DNA of 63,789 nucleotides, taken from positions 1 to 63,789 of the forward strand of contig JAUIKU010000002.1 of NCBI GenBank assembly GCA_030430675.1, read 5' to 3'. A program made the position numbers and the translations under genes. The notes under the pieces are model-generated. The model did not search any database and was not told where the DNA came from. It was given only the letters and a program-made list of their open reading frames with translations. This DNA comes from Bacteroidia bacterium (lineage in GTDB: Bacteria > Bacteroidota > Bacteroidia > Cytophagales > Cyclobacteriaceae). Of the stretch, positions 34,501 through 42,381 are shown one piece after another. Every line of letters begins with the position of its first letter. Positions within the stretch are counted from its first letter, which is position 1.

Positions 34501-36757
34501 GATTCATTCCGTTAAAATGGAGCAGACATCGGAAACTGCCCTGGAAAAACTTGCTGAGGAAGATGCTCAAATTCAGCAAAGACTGTATGAACTGGAGTCC
34601 AAAACAGGTGGCCAAATAAACGCCTACCGGGATTATCTGCTCAATGATGGTATTAGTCGCTTACAATTGTTGTCGGAGGAAATGGACGACCTTTCAATCA
34701 ATAAAGTTATTGGTCAGGAAACCAGGTCCAGAAAAAGATGGGCGGTGCTGGACGATCAGTTTGATGAACTAGTTTCGGCCTGGAATTACAACCAGCCCCT
34801 CGATTTGAACGTCAGTGAATTGGAATTAAAGCTGCTGCTTATGCAGATAGAGCTGGGGAATTCGTTAGATCAGTTGCTGATCAAATTCAGGACGCTGCCA
34901 CAAAGAAAAGTAATTCAAAAAACCGAGCGACTTCTGGACACCCTGCAGCGTATGGTGAATCAAATTGACGGAGATAAAAATTTAAAACTTACCACTACCC
35001 ATGAACCAGCGGAGCTTTCGGAGTTGACTGAGACCGTGCGTGACTTTATTTCCCATACCAGGGAAATTGCCGAAGCACTACCGGATAAATTGGCTGTGCC
35101 CAATTTACAGGACCTGGACAGTGATAACTATGAAGAGGTGGAGGCGATTGAAATCAGCCCCCGTAATGTAGTAGTACACCTTATTCAATCCAATATAATT
35201 TCCCAGTTGGAAACGTATTCCGGGCAACTGCAAGCGGTATTGGCTAAAGCGGATCATACTATACTGGATGTCATGCAAGTGGTGAGGCTGGCATTGGACG
35301 ATTCAGGTTCAGAAGGTGAGATGCATGATGACGGAGAAAAGTTGCGAGCCACTATTGAAGGTGAGATAGGTCGTCTAAAAGAAAGCGTAGAGCAGGTTAG
35401 AGGGCTGATAGACCGCCAGAATTCCAGTTTAAGTGAGAACTATAATGGGGTTCAGCAGAATTTGAATGCCCGCTCAATAATCAAATCCGCCCTGGAATTC
35501 GACTACTACCTGATGACCCAAAAGCAGACCCAGGTCATCAACAAGTTCGGTATAGCCACCAGAAAAATCAAGAATCAAATACAGGCCGGTCTAACCAGTT
35601 TGTATTATCGCAGGAGTGAAGGTTTGATTGCGGCTAAAAAATTCAAACACCAGCAGAAAGAGATTGGCAATTGGACCACCCGTATTTCAAAAATGGTGAT
35701 GGCGGTCAGTCCCAAAAACCAGGTGATGGAGGATTTGCCATTTTACTATAAACAGCTGTTTCTGCGTCCCCATAGTGTATCTAAAGACCTGTGGTTGGAA
35801 CGTGAGGATGACAGGACGGAAGCAGAGGAAAGTGTTTCATTCTACCGCAGGGTAAGGTCCGGAGGCTTGTTGATTTTAGGGCCCCCTTATTCCGGTAAGA
35901 CCTATTTGTCGGAATACATCGCCAACAACCATTTTAAGCCGGAGCATTGTTTTACAATTAACCCTCCGGAAGAAGGAAGTATCGCCCTGGTAGAGTTTCA
36001 CCGAGCTATCAAAAAAGGCCTGAAGTATTATGGAGAAATTCAATCGGCATTCGATCAGTTAACAGACGGAGCGGTACTGATTTTCAATGATGCTGAGAAA
36101 TGGTGGGAGAGGAGTGAACACGGGTTTGCGTTACTGGAGAGTCTGATGGGCATGATAGAGACTTACAGTCATAAAGCTTTGTTTATTGTTAATATGAATT
36201 GGCATAGTTTCCAGCTGATCAATGATATTGGTGCAATTGAGGAGAACTTCTTTAAGGTGATAAAGACCCAGCCGTTCAATGCTGAAGAACTCAAGCAGGT
36301 AATACTTTCGCGGCATAGAACCAGCAGATTGAAATTCAGACTGGAAGGCAAACATGAAGATACCATGAGCGAGTGGAAGTTGGCCAAGCTGTTTACCAGG
36401 TATTTTGACCTGTCCAACGGTAATGTGGGTGTGGCGCTGCAGCAATGGGTCTGCAATATTGAAAGTATTACTTCACAGGGTGAAATTGCCATAAAGAATC
36501 CCAGACGACCGGACCAGGAAGCCTTAAAGAGCCTGCATAACGACCGGGTAATTATACTTATACAGTTTGTACTGCACCGAAAGCTCAGTACCGAACGCCT
36601 GTCGCGGATTATGCAATCTGACATGGAGGAAATGGTTAAGCAACTTGAAGTTTTGCATCGCCTGGATATTCTCCGGGAGAAAAACGGCATCTGGGAGATT
36701 AACCGATATTTGAGACCTTTGTTGGTAGCATCTTTTGAAGAAGATCTTTTACTATAA
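31589..36757 (+). CDS. SLC12-like cation-chloride cotransporter fused to helical region and AAA+/winged-helix ATPase
   Basis: 1722 residues. Residues 1-430 are an APC-superfamily permease with about 12 helices; the start FGGVFVPSVLTILGVIMYLRLGW is cation-chloride-cotransporter-like. Residues 460-750 match the SLC12 cytosolic C-terminal domain (SWRPNIILFSG at 463, DIWSQNGGRHLTFAL near 603). Residues 760-1410 are a long, mostly helical, Gln/Leu-rich region not recognised. Residues 1420-1640 form a P-loop ATPase: Walker A GPPYSGKT (1431-1438), Walker B-like VLIFND (1496-1501), and a sensor-2-like NVGVAL near 1612. Residues 1650-1715 resemble a winged helix. Bacterial SLC12 relatives are normally permease-sized or permease plus C-domain, so an ATPase fusion is remarkable. 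Two MscS-type genes follow after 9 and 64 bases. Transported ions and ATPase role are unknown. Confidence 0.85.
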   Translation: MARAQKFGTFGGVFVPSVLTILGVIMYLRLGWVVGNSGLIGTIVIILIAHVISITTGLSVSSIATDKKVKAGGIYYMLSRSLGLPIGGAIGIALFVATALSIAMYIVGFAESFNSVIGLNSLDMDALERVNNLRITGTITLIAISSIAMVSTSLAIKTQYYILGAIFLSLVSIFAGGMFLDHEFVPLSRPMFATAGATSMETVFAIFFPAVTGFTAGVAMSGDLKDPKKSIPVGTMAAIGVGLVIYIALAIFLSANVDEQVLREDTNILARIALFSAYGAPFLMAGIWGATLSSALGGILGGPRILQAMSLDKVTPRIFARGAGKSNEPRNALIFAFVIAEAGILIGELDLIAPIVSMFYLTAYGFINLTCALESWSGSDFRPSFNIPRSICWIGAIATFGVMFKLDMLAMFAAFVVIGLIFLYLTRKQISMGFSDVWQGVWSEVVRLALSRISQAETDKRSWRPNIILFSGSTDRRPHLLEYGTRLVGKLGLLSNFDLVEDQHTKVSFAKREQVVEAGTESKGVFTRQYSCSDLYSGIERIAETYGFSGLDPNTILMGWARYTDHPIRFSQLIHKFQQLDYSMLIMDYDQRVGFGKKSRIDIWSQNGGRHLTFALTISRFLNTSDDWQDARVRLNILADTSRVDDMIIHQRLDQVQEDLRINFEVRIVNTALEQRSFYEIVQFESAEADLVYLELPDLEEGSEKAFFEKTDHLCKEIGTVILYQGSREFEAIDLGIQAHSLETLSAEEASDLNYASLPSAKIPDLRLPVQTQMAQSLDAVDKTAQNLVQTYYQDFLIPYANKQVHFIQSFQQLTKEFYQSFNTNHQSGENELMRVLDKREKQLLETALSYFQDYHSNHLTNQQQKLAASVEYLQGSINGIIDKSPPFVEVEYSKEALSSHQLHQISLWQRVKSMFGSKAVVYQLNYQLLVLLHFGFHLKKSLVEIQRQINQHSIQFGNDLRKTLRRMIAGIHSVKMEQTSETALEKLAEEDAQIQQRLYELESKTGGQINAYRDYLLNDGISRLQLLSEEMDDLSINKVIGQETRSRKRWAVLDDQFDELVSAWNYNQPLDLNVSELELKLLLMQIELGNSLDQLLIKFRTLPQRKVIQKTERLLDTLQRMVNQIDGDKNLKLTTTHEPAELSELTETVRDFISHTREIAEALPDKLAVPNLQDLDSDNYEEVEAIEISPRNVVVHLIQSNIISQLETYSGQLQAVLAKADHTILDVMQVVRLALDDSGSEGEMHDDGEKLRATIEGEIGRLKESVEQVRGLIDRQNSSLSENYNGVQQNLNARSIIKSALEFDYYLMTQKQTQVINKFGIATRKIKNQIQAGLTSLYYRRSEGLIAAKKFKHQQKEIGNWTTRISKMVMAVSPKNQVMEDLPFYYKQLFLRPHSVSKDLWLEREDDRTEAEESVSFYRRVRSGGLLILGPPYSGKTYLSEYIANNHFKPEHCFTINPPEEGSIALVEFHRAIKKGLKYYGEIQSAFDQLTDGAVLIFNDAEKWWERSEHGFALLESLMGMIETYSHKALFIVNMNWHSFQLINDIGAIEENFFKVIKTQPFNAEELKQVILSRHRTSRLKFRLEGKHEDTMSEWKLAKLFTRYFDLSNGNVGVALQQWVCNIESITSQGEIAIKNPRRPDQEALKSLHNDRVIILIQFVLHRKLSTERLSRIMQSDMEEMVKQLEVLHRLDILREKNGIWEINRYLRPLLVASFEEDLLL

Positions 36758-36766
36758 TCGTTATTT

Positions 36767-37516
36767 ATGAAGGAACTGGCGGCATTGGAGGTGGCGATAG
36801 TGAAACTGGTAATAGTTTCACTGATTCTGTTTGGATTTCTTTGGCTGGTAAAGCTGGCTATTCGCAACACACCTGTTAGGAAGTCCGTGCGGTCCAGAAT
36901 TGACCGGATACTGCCGTCTATTGAAGGTATCGTGTGGTTTGGCTTTATGCTCTGGAGTGCCGGTCAATTAATCCAAAATGAAGTTTGGAACGCCATTGGA
37001 GTGCTCATTATCATTTTGTTGTTGTTGGTGCTTTTGTTCTGGTTGGTGATTCGGGATTACGTAGCAGGGATTATCCTAAAAACAGACGGTTCTATTAAGA
37101 CCAACGACTGGATAAGGGTAAGGGATATCGAAGGAAAGATTAAAGAATTGGGAGGCCGTACCATGATAGTCCGTACCGAATCGGGAGAGACGGTAAATAT
37201 TCCCTACAGTACCATTTCAGGAGAGATAAGCGCCAAACCCAACCCAGCTGAAGAAATAATCAATCACAGCTTTGAAATAAAGTTATCCAAGGCTACTGAT
37301 GCCGAAACGGCTATCACTCAAATTAAAAAGAGTATTCTCAATGCACCCTGGTCATCGGTAAAGAAGAACCCGGAAATAAGACTAATCAATGATAATTCCT
37401 CTTATTATCACTTTGAGATAAATCTGTTCTCTCTGCGTACGGTATACTTCCAGAAAATAAAAGAGTACCTGATCCACAGACTGGCGACGAGTGGATATGA
37501 AAAAGTTGAGTTGTAA
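36767..37516 (+). CDS. Divergent MscS-family mechanosensitive channel protein
   Basis: 249 residues. Hydrophobic segments lie at about 10-30, 48-68 and 73-96, the last leading into VIRDYVAGIIL. The soluble part (about 100-249) resembles the MscS beta and alpha/beta domains: KTNDWIRVRDIEGKIKELG, then a strand VNIPYSTI equivalent to the usual IPN motif. The pore helix lacks the Gly/Ala-packed pattern typical of MscS TM3, so gating or conduction may differ, or it may be a channel partner. It starts 9 bases after the SLC12-ATPase gene and is almost certainly co-transcribed. Assignment to the MscS family is by the soluble-domain motifs; conduction is unproven. Confidence 0.7.
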   Translation: MKELAALEVAIVKLVIVSLILFGFLWLVKLAIRNTPVRKSVRSRIDRILPSIEGIVWFGFMLWSAGQLIQNEVWNAIGVLIIILLLLVLLFWLVIRDYVAGIILKTDGSIKTNDWIRVRDIEGKIKELGGRTMIVRTESGETVNIPYSTISGEISAKPNPAEEIINHSFEIKLSKATDAETAITQIKKSILNAPWSSVKKNPEIRLINDNSSYYHFEINLFSLRTVYFQKIKEYLIHRLATSGYEKVEL

Positions 37517-37580
37517 CAGTATAGTTTATATTGCAGGTATTACTGTTACCAGGGTATAATCACTAAAAATTCATTAGAAG

Positions 37581-38450
37581 ATGGACTTCAAATCAGAAAT
37601 TCTGGCCACCGTAGAAGAATACTGGCAACTGTTGGCCCAATGGACCCCCAGACTGGCCATGGGTATTATTGTTTTGCTGATCTTTTGGTTTCTGTCTGTT
37701 CAGGCAAAGAGATTGATTGGTATCAGGTTGAAGACCAAAATGGATGATCCGCTCTTGGCCAGATTTTTATCGAATATGTCCAAATGGATATTTCTTATTT
37801 TGGGTATTGCCCTTTCAATGAAGGTAATGGGGCTAGGTGATATCGCCGGAGGGTTGGTGGCCGGTGCCGGAATTTCAGCCTTTATTATCGGATTTGCCTT
37901 TAAGGATATTGGTGAAAACTTTCTGGCAGGCATATTGCTGGCCTTCAAGCGACCATTTAGGGTTGGGGATACCATAGAAATTGAAAAAACTATTGGCAAT
38001 GTGGTTGCCCTGGATATGCGCACTACGCAGGTGAAGACATTCGATGGAAAGGATGTGTTCATTCCCAACAGTACACTTATTAAAAACCACCTGATCAATT
38101 ATACCATCGACGGATTTCTGCGGCAGGATTTCCTTATTTCTGTGGATTATGAAACTGACCTAACCAAAGCAATAGGCATTATACTGGAAACGCTTGATGA
38201 TGTTTCCGGTATACTGCAGGGTGAGAAGAAACCTACTGTGGTGGTATCCAGCCTTGACAGCAGTTCCATAGCACTGCAGGTGTTTTACTGGCTGGATACA
38301 TTCGACAAGTCTATTTCAGGATTGAAGGTTAAAACTGAAGCCATTCAGGGTAGTCTGAGAGCACTTGAAGGGGAAAACATCTATATGCCAGGGGATATTT
38401 ATGAACTAAAGAACTATCATCAGGATAAACTGCGTATAGAAAGCGAGTAA
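37581..38450 (+). CDS. MscS-family mechanosensitive ion channel
   Basis: 289 residues, close to E. coli MscS in length. Three helices lie at about 20-42, 65-83 and 88-112; the third has the classical packed pore sequence GGLVAGAGISAFIIGFAFKDI. The beta domain follows with RPFRVGDTIEIEKTIGNV and the KDVFIPNSTLIKN motif, then the alpha/beta domain. The channel should open on membrane tension and release solutes on osmotic downshock. It follows the divergent MscS-type gene by 64 bases, and both lie downstream of the SLC12-ATPase, suggesting one osmotic-response transcript. The spacer has no recognisable terminator. The gene ends 24 bases before the convergent peroxidase. Confidence 0.93.
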   Translation: MDFKSEILATVEEYWQLLAQWTPRLAMGIIVLLIFWFLSVQAKRLIGIRLKTKMDDPLLARFLSNMSKWIFLILGIALSMKVMGLGDIAGGLVAGAGISAFIIGFAFKDIGENFLAGILLAFKRPFRVGDTIEIEKTIGNVVALDMRTTQVKTFDGKDVFIPNSTLIKNHLINYTIDGFLRQDFLISVDYETDLTKAIGIILETLDDVSGILQGEKKPTVVVSSLDSSSIALQVFYWLDTFDKSISGLKVKTEAIQGSLRALEGENIYMPGDIYELKNYHQDKLRIESE

Positions 38451-38473
38451 GATCCTAGACCTTATTCTTAGAT

Positions 38474-39880
38474 CTATCTAATGTTTCCTCCCACTGGTAA
38501 GCCACTGGGCACTTTTTCAGGGATGGTCCGGTCGAATTCGGGATCGTTCAGGGTGTTGAGAAAAGAAATGATGGACGACATGTCCTTTACTTTAATGTCC
38601 AGTTCGTGCACCAAAGGGTCCAACTCTTCGTCAGCTACCGATGGGTGTTGTGATTTGCCCACAGAAATATCTTCATAGAACTCAAGCACGCGCTTTAAGG
38701 TTGGCAGACTGCCATTGTGCATATAAGGCGCTGTAAATCGTAAATTACGCAAGGTTGGCGTGCGAAAGGCAAAGGTACTGTCAATCCCCTGATCGAATTC
38801 GGAAAGCTTTTTATTTGGAGGGGCACTTAACACGTGAGGCTTAAAATCAGAGAACATGGCCCCGTTGTGACAATTGGGGCAACCGGCCTTCTTAAAAGTT
38901 TCCAACCCTTCTTTTTCGGAAATGGAAATAGCCTCCCGGTCTCCCCTCATGTACTGGTCAAAACGCGAGTTGTTGGTTACCAGGGTCCTCTCAAAGGCCG
39001 CGATGGCTTTTCCAATATTGGATGAGTTAATAGCATTTTCTGTCCCGAATGCCTGACGGAACAACTGCTGGTATTCCGGTATACCCTTTAATCGTTCCAC
39101 CACTTCGGCAAGAATATCCTGCTCGGTATAATGTGTTCCCCTCATTTCTTCCAGGGTCTTAATGGGTTCGATGGCCTGTTGTTCAAGGCTTTTGACCCTG
39201 CTATCCCAAAACATGGGCGCCTGATCCGGTGCATATTTATTGCTGACCTGGATGCCATTGAACGCAGTATTTAATATGGATTGCGCGTTTCTTTTTACAA
39301 ATGGAATGGTATTGGGTTGATTGAACTTTCTTTTGCTTCCAAGTCCCCGGCCGTTTACCCCGATTGAAATGTCTAAGAATTCAGCGTATCCGCTCTCCGG
39401 ATGATGACAGGTTACACAGGCAACATCTTTATTTCCCGACAGTAGGGGATCGTAGAAAAGTAATTTGCCCAGAGCTGTTTTAGCGGGACTGGGAGGGTTG
39501 CCTGGAGGTGACTCAACATCGGTTGGCAGGGCGCGAATTATGGTGGAAACTTTAATCCTGTCGGTGGAATTGGTTTTGTTTTCTTCTGATGTGTGGCACC
39601 CTGTCACCATCAGAACCAGGTAGAAAGCAATGTGCAAAATAGTCTGGCAGTTGAAGCTTTCCTGCCGGAAAGGATTGTCCAATTCGGGAACTACAAACCC
39701 TTGAATTTGCCTGTGAAGTTCACATAGCCATTTAATTTGAGTCAATCGCTTTTTCACGGTTAATACACCCCTCAAAATAATTAGAGAATCAGGCGAATCT
39801 TTAATATATTCATATACCTGACCAGGTGGTAGTATCTGCTTAAAAAAATTAATTGATATGAGAATAAAGATTGCAATCAC
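38474..39880 (-). CDS. Di-heme cytochrome c peroxidase, probable lipoprotein (start uncertain)
   Basis: The open frame gives 468 codons, but the 5' end overlaps the start of the divergent FG-GAP gene by 23 bases and the first 60 or so residues look non-coding. A hydrophobic stretch ending in MVTGC at residue 95 looks like a lipobox, so the true start is probably downstream, perhaps GTG at 39757 (after GAGGGG) or a TTG near the lipobox. The mature part is a standard di-heme peroxidase: LLFYDPLLSGN, CVTCH, later CPNCH, and FRTPTLRNLRFTAPYMHNGSLPTL. It should reduce peroxide in the periplasm using electrons from small donors. It interrupts the ion-transport block. Confidence 0.8.
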   Translation of the reverse strand: MIAIFILISINFFKQILPPGQVYEYIKDSPDSLIILRGVLTVKKRLTQIKWLCELHRQIQGFVVPELDNPFRQESFNCQTILHIAFYLVLMVTGCHTSEENKTNSTDRIKVSTIIRALPTDVESPPGNPPSPAKTALGKLLFYDPLLSGNKDVACVTCHHPESGYAEFLDISIGVNGRGLGSKRKFNQPNTIPFVKRNAQSILNTAFNGIQVSNKYAPDQAPMFWDSRVKSLEQQAIEPIKTLEEMRGTHYTEQDILAEVVERLKGIPEYQQLFRQAFGTENAINSSNIGKAIAAFERTLVTNNSRFDQYMRGDREAISISEKEGLETFKKAGCPNCHNGAMFSDFKPHVLSAPPNKKLSEFDQGIDSTFAFRTPTLRNLRFTAPYMHNGSLPTLKRVLEFYEDISVGKSQHPSVADEELDPLVHELDIKVKDMSSIISFLNTLNDPEFDRTIPEKVPSGLPVGGNIR

Positions 39881-41015
39881 GGTAATTCCTGGATTAATAG
39901 GACTTCTGATGGTTTCAGTATCAACGGGGAATGCCCAGGAACCGGGTTTTCAGGCACAGGTCCTCGATGATAATGTTGAAATTGGTTATGGGTTGGCCAT
40001 CGGTGATGTAGATGGTGACGGCAAGGACGATATTTTACTGGCCGATAAAAAGCAGTTCGTATGGTATCGCAATGGCGACTGGAAACGATTTGTGATGCTG
40101 GATAACCTTACGGAAAGAGACAATGTATGTCTGGCGGCTCGGGACATTGACGGTGATGGCATGGTTGAAGTGGCAGTGGGAGCGCAATGGAACCCCGGTG
40201 AAACCAGCGATTCCAAGGCATCCGGATCTGTGCATTATTTACAGAGGCCGGAGGTGCCTACGCAACTCTGGACACCAGTGGAACTGTTTCATGTGCCCAC
40301 AGTACATCGTATGCACTGGGTTAGGACCAGTGTGGGATACCAACTGGTAATGTTACCATTACATGGAGTTGGCAATTCCAATGGAGAGGGTGAAGCAGTT
40401 CAGGTAATTGCTTACCAGATGCCTGAAGATCCCGCAGACTCCTGGAAATACAGTGTAATCGATCAATCAATGCACATGACACATAATTTTGATGTGATCG
40501 ATCGCGGTGGGCCTGAGACCTTGTTGATAGGTGGCAAGGAGGGAGCCAAAGTGATACCTTTTAAGAAGAACAGGTGGCAGGCGGGAAAACCCACCGATCT
40601 TTGGATCAAAAATCACGGATTTGGTGAAATACGATCGAATGCCGAAATCATTGCCGGAATACAACCCATGCACGGGAATGAACTGGTGATCTATCACAAC
40701 CAGCGAAATCGTCAGGTGTTGACCAATACCCTTAACCAGGGACATGCCCTGGCATTGGCGGATCTGCTGGGTCAGGGCACGGACCAGATATTGGTGGGTT
40801 GGCGTGAGGAGAATGATGCCGGAGAGATGGGTATAAAGTTATTTATGGCAACCGATCAGTCAATGAAAAACTGGAGTTCCGTCTGGATTGATAAAAATGG
40901 TATGGCCTGTGAGGATTTGAAAGTGGCAGACCTCAATGGAGACGGCAAACCCGATATTGTGGCTGCCGGTAGAAGCACCGGGAATCTGAAAATTTACTGG
41001 AATGACAGTAACTAG
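39858..41015 (+). CDS. FG-GAP/VCBS repeat protein, secreted
   Basis: 385 residues with a Sec signal peptide (residues 4-26, cleavage after GNAQ). At least three Ca2+-binding-like FG-GAP repeats are visible: GDVDGDGKDDILLAD near 52, RDIDGDGMVEVAVGA near 96 and ADLNGDGKPDIVAAG near 355, consistent with a beta-propeller. Such proteins bind ligands or partners outside the cell; no catalytic site is seen. It diverges from the peroxidase gene, whose annotated 5' end overlaps it. It is followed by convergent mgtE with 22 bases between stops. Function beyond a secreted propeller cannot be stated. Confidence 0.8.
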   Translation: MRIKIAITVIPGLIGLLMVSVSTGNAQEPGFQAQVLDDNVEIGYGLAIGDVDGDGKDDILLADKKQFVWYRNGDWKRFVMLDNLTERDNVCLAARDIDGDGMVEVAVGAQWNPGETSDSKASGSVHYLQRPEVPTQLWTPVELFHVPTVHRMHWVRTSVGYQLVMLPLHGVGNSNGEGEAVQVIAYQMPEDPADSWKYSVIDQSMHMTHNFDVIDRGGPETLLIGGKEGAKVIPFKKNRWQAGKPTDLWIKNHGFGEIRSNAEIIAGIQPMHGNELVIYHNQRNRQVLTNTLNQGHALALADLLGQGTDQILVGWREENDAGEMGIKLFMATDQSMKNWSSVWIDKNGMACEDLKVADLNGDGKPDIVAAGRSTGNLKIYWNDSN

Positions 41016-41037
41016 AGACTCGAGATGCTGTACACAA

Positions 41038-42381
41038 CTAGGTTACCCCCAGCATAGACCCCAATGCGGTTGCTAGTCCCAGGAAGCTCATAAAGCCCAC
41101 GATATCAGTCACCGTGGTAAGGATAATGGATGAAGACTGCGCGGGATCCTGACCAAACGATTTCAGCAAGATTGGAATTACTGCTCCGGAAAAGCCCGCT
41201 ATCACCATTGAAAATACCATTGATACGGCGATTACCAGGGACAAAGCATAGGAGTCCGCCCAGAAATAAACAATGACTGCGGTAGTCAGGGCCACCGCCA
41301 CTCCGTTTAAAAAGCCCACCGTAACTTCTTTTCGGGCTACCTTTATCCATTGGCCGATCCGTATTTCGCGCAATGCCAGGCCTCTCATGGTTACTGCCAG
41401 TGCCTGAGATCCGGTATTACCGGATTGTCCTGCCACTACTGGCAAAAATACCGCCAGTACCGTAATGCGAGCAATGGTTTCTTCGAAAAGGCCTACTACC
41501 GAAGCAGCCAGAAAAGCGGTAGCAAGATTTATCTCCAGCCAGGGCAGGCGCTTTTTTACGGCAAATCCCACTTTGGAAAGGGCACGTTCTTCGCGGCCGG
41601 CTCCAAACAATGCCTGAATATCCTCGGTAGCGTCTTCCTGGGCGGCTTTGACCAGCGTGTTGTTCCTGATTATACCCAGTAGTTTCTGGTCAAGATCCAA
41701 TACCGGGAGATTATAAAGCTTGTTTTTGTTTTGTAGTTCCACAACTTCCTCCATTGAAGCCATGACATGGATTCCCAAAGTTGGTTCAATAAGCTTATCC
41801 AGGGTTTGATGTGGATCTGAGATAGCTACCACCTCCAGTGGTGTCCGGCCCAGTAATTTCCCCTGATCGTCTACCACGTAAATGTTGACCATTCTCTGAT
41901 CCGTCAGGGTCCTTAGTTTTTCCAATACTTCATGCACAGTATCTGCTGGGTGAAATGAAATGATCCTGGTATCCATTAAAAAACCAGCACAATTTTCAGG
42001 ATAGGTCAGCAGTTGTCTTATTTCTTTCGCCCGCTTTTCCGGTAACAGGCTCAATTTCCTGTCGATCATTGAACTTTTCAACCGCGACAACATGATGGCA
42101 CCGGTGTAGGGATCAATAGCGGGAAACAATTGTTTAAAGCGCTCCTGGTCCAAATGTTCTATGGCCTGAGAAGCGATGTCTCCTTTCAGCCGTAACAGGA
42201 TCTCCCGGGATAATTCCAGGGGAAGGTTTTGCAGGTAGTACAACAACTCTTCAATGGATGCGCTATTAAGCAGATCAACCGCCTCGCCGGGAAATTTGCG
42301 AATATAATCTTCAACCAGCTGTTGTTTTATATCAGGTGTTTCCAAGATCAGTGTATTTGAAGTGATTATAGTTTTATTCAT
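41038..42381 (-). CDS. mgtE: Magnesium transporter MgtE
   Basis: 447 residues in the MgtE order: an N-terminal helical Mg2+-sensing domain (about 25-125, MgtE_N), paired CBS domains (about 130-255), a plug helix (residues near 265-280) and five membrane helices (about 285-447). The pore signatures are intact: FLPVVAGQSGNTGSQALAV and, near the C-terminus, ILTTVTDIVGF, whose Asp corresponds to the pore Mg2+-binding acidic residue. It admits Mg2+ when cytosolic Mg2+ is low. Its start overlaps the end of the preceding soluble MgtE-like gene by 8 bases, so translation is coupled, and that gene in turn follows an MscS-type gene by 2 bases. Confidence 0.93.
   Translation of the reverse strand: MNKTIITSNTLILETPDIKQQLVEDYIRKFPGEAVDLLNSASIEELLYYLQNLPLELSREILLRLKGDIASQAIEHLDQERFKQLFPAIDPYTGAIMLSRLKSSMIDRKLSLLPEKRAKEIRQLLTYPENCAGFLMDTRIISFHPADTVHEVLEKLRTLTDQRMVNIYVVDDQGKLLGRTPLEVVAISDPHQTLDKLIEPTLGIHVMASMEEVVELQNKNKLYNLPVLDLDQKLLGIIRNNTLVKAAQEDATEDIQALFGAGREERALSKVGFAVKKRLPWLEINLATAFLAASVVGLFEETIARITVLAVFLPVVAGQSGNTGSQALAVTMRGLALREIRIGQWIKVARKEVTVGFLNGVAVALTTAVIVYFWADSYALSLVIAVSMVFSMVIAGFSGAVIPILLKSFGQDPAQSSSIILTTVTDIVGFMSFLGLATALGSMLGVT

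Noticed and set aside
31589-36757. Chimeric assembly or two genes joined by a sequencing error
   Set aside because: The frame stays open over 5.1 kb with uniform base composition and no Shine-Dalgarno or start signal at the domain borders. I keep it as one gene, to be tested with reads.
36169-36870. 233-codon minus-strand open frame
   Set aside because: It is antisense to the ATPase part of the fusion gene and the start of the next gene; Ser/Ile-rich with no motif.
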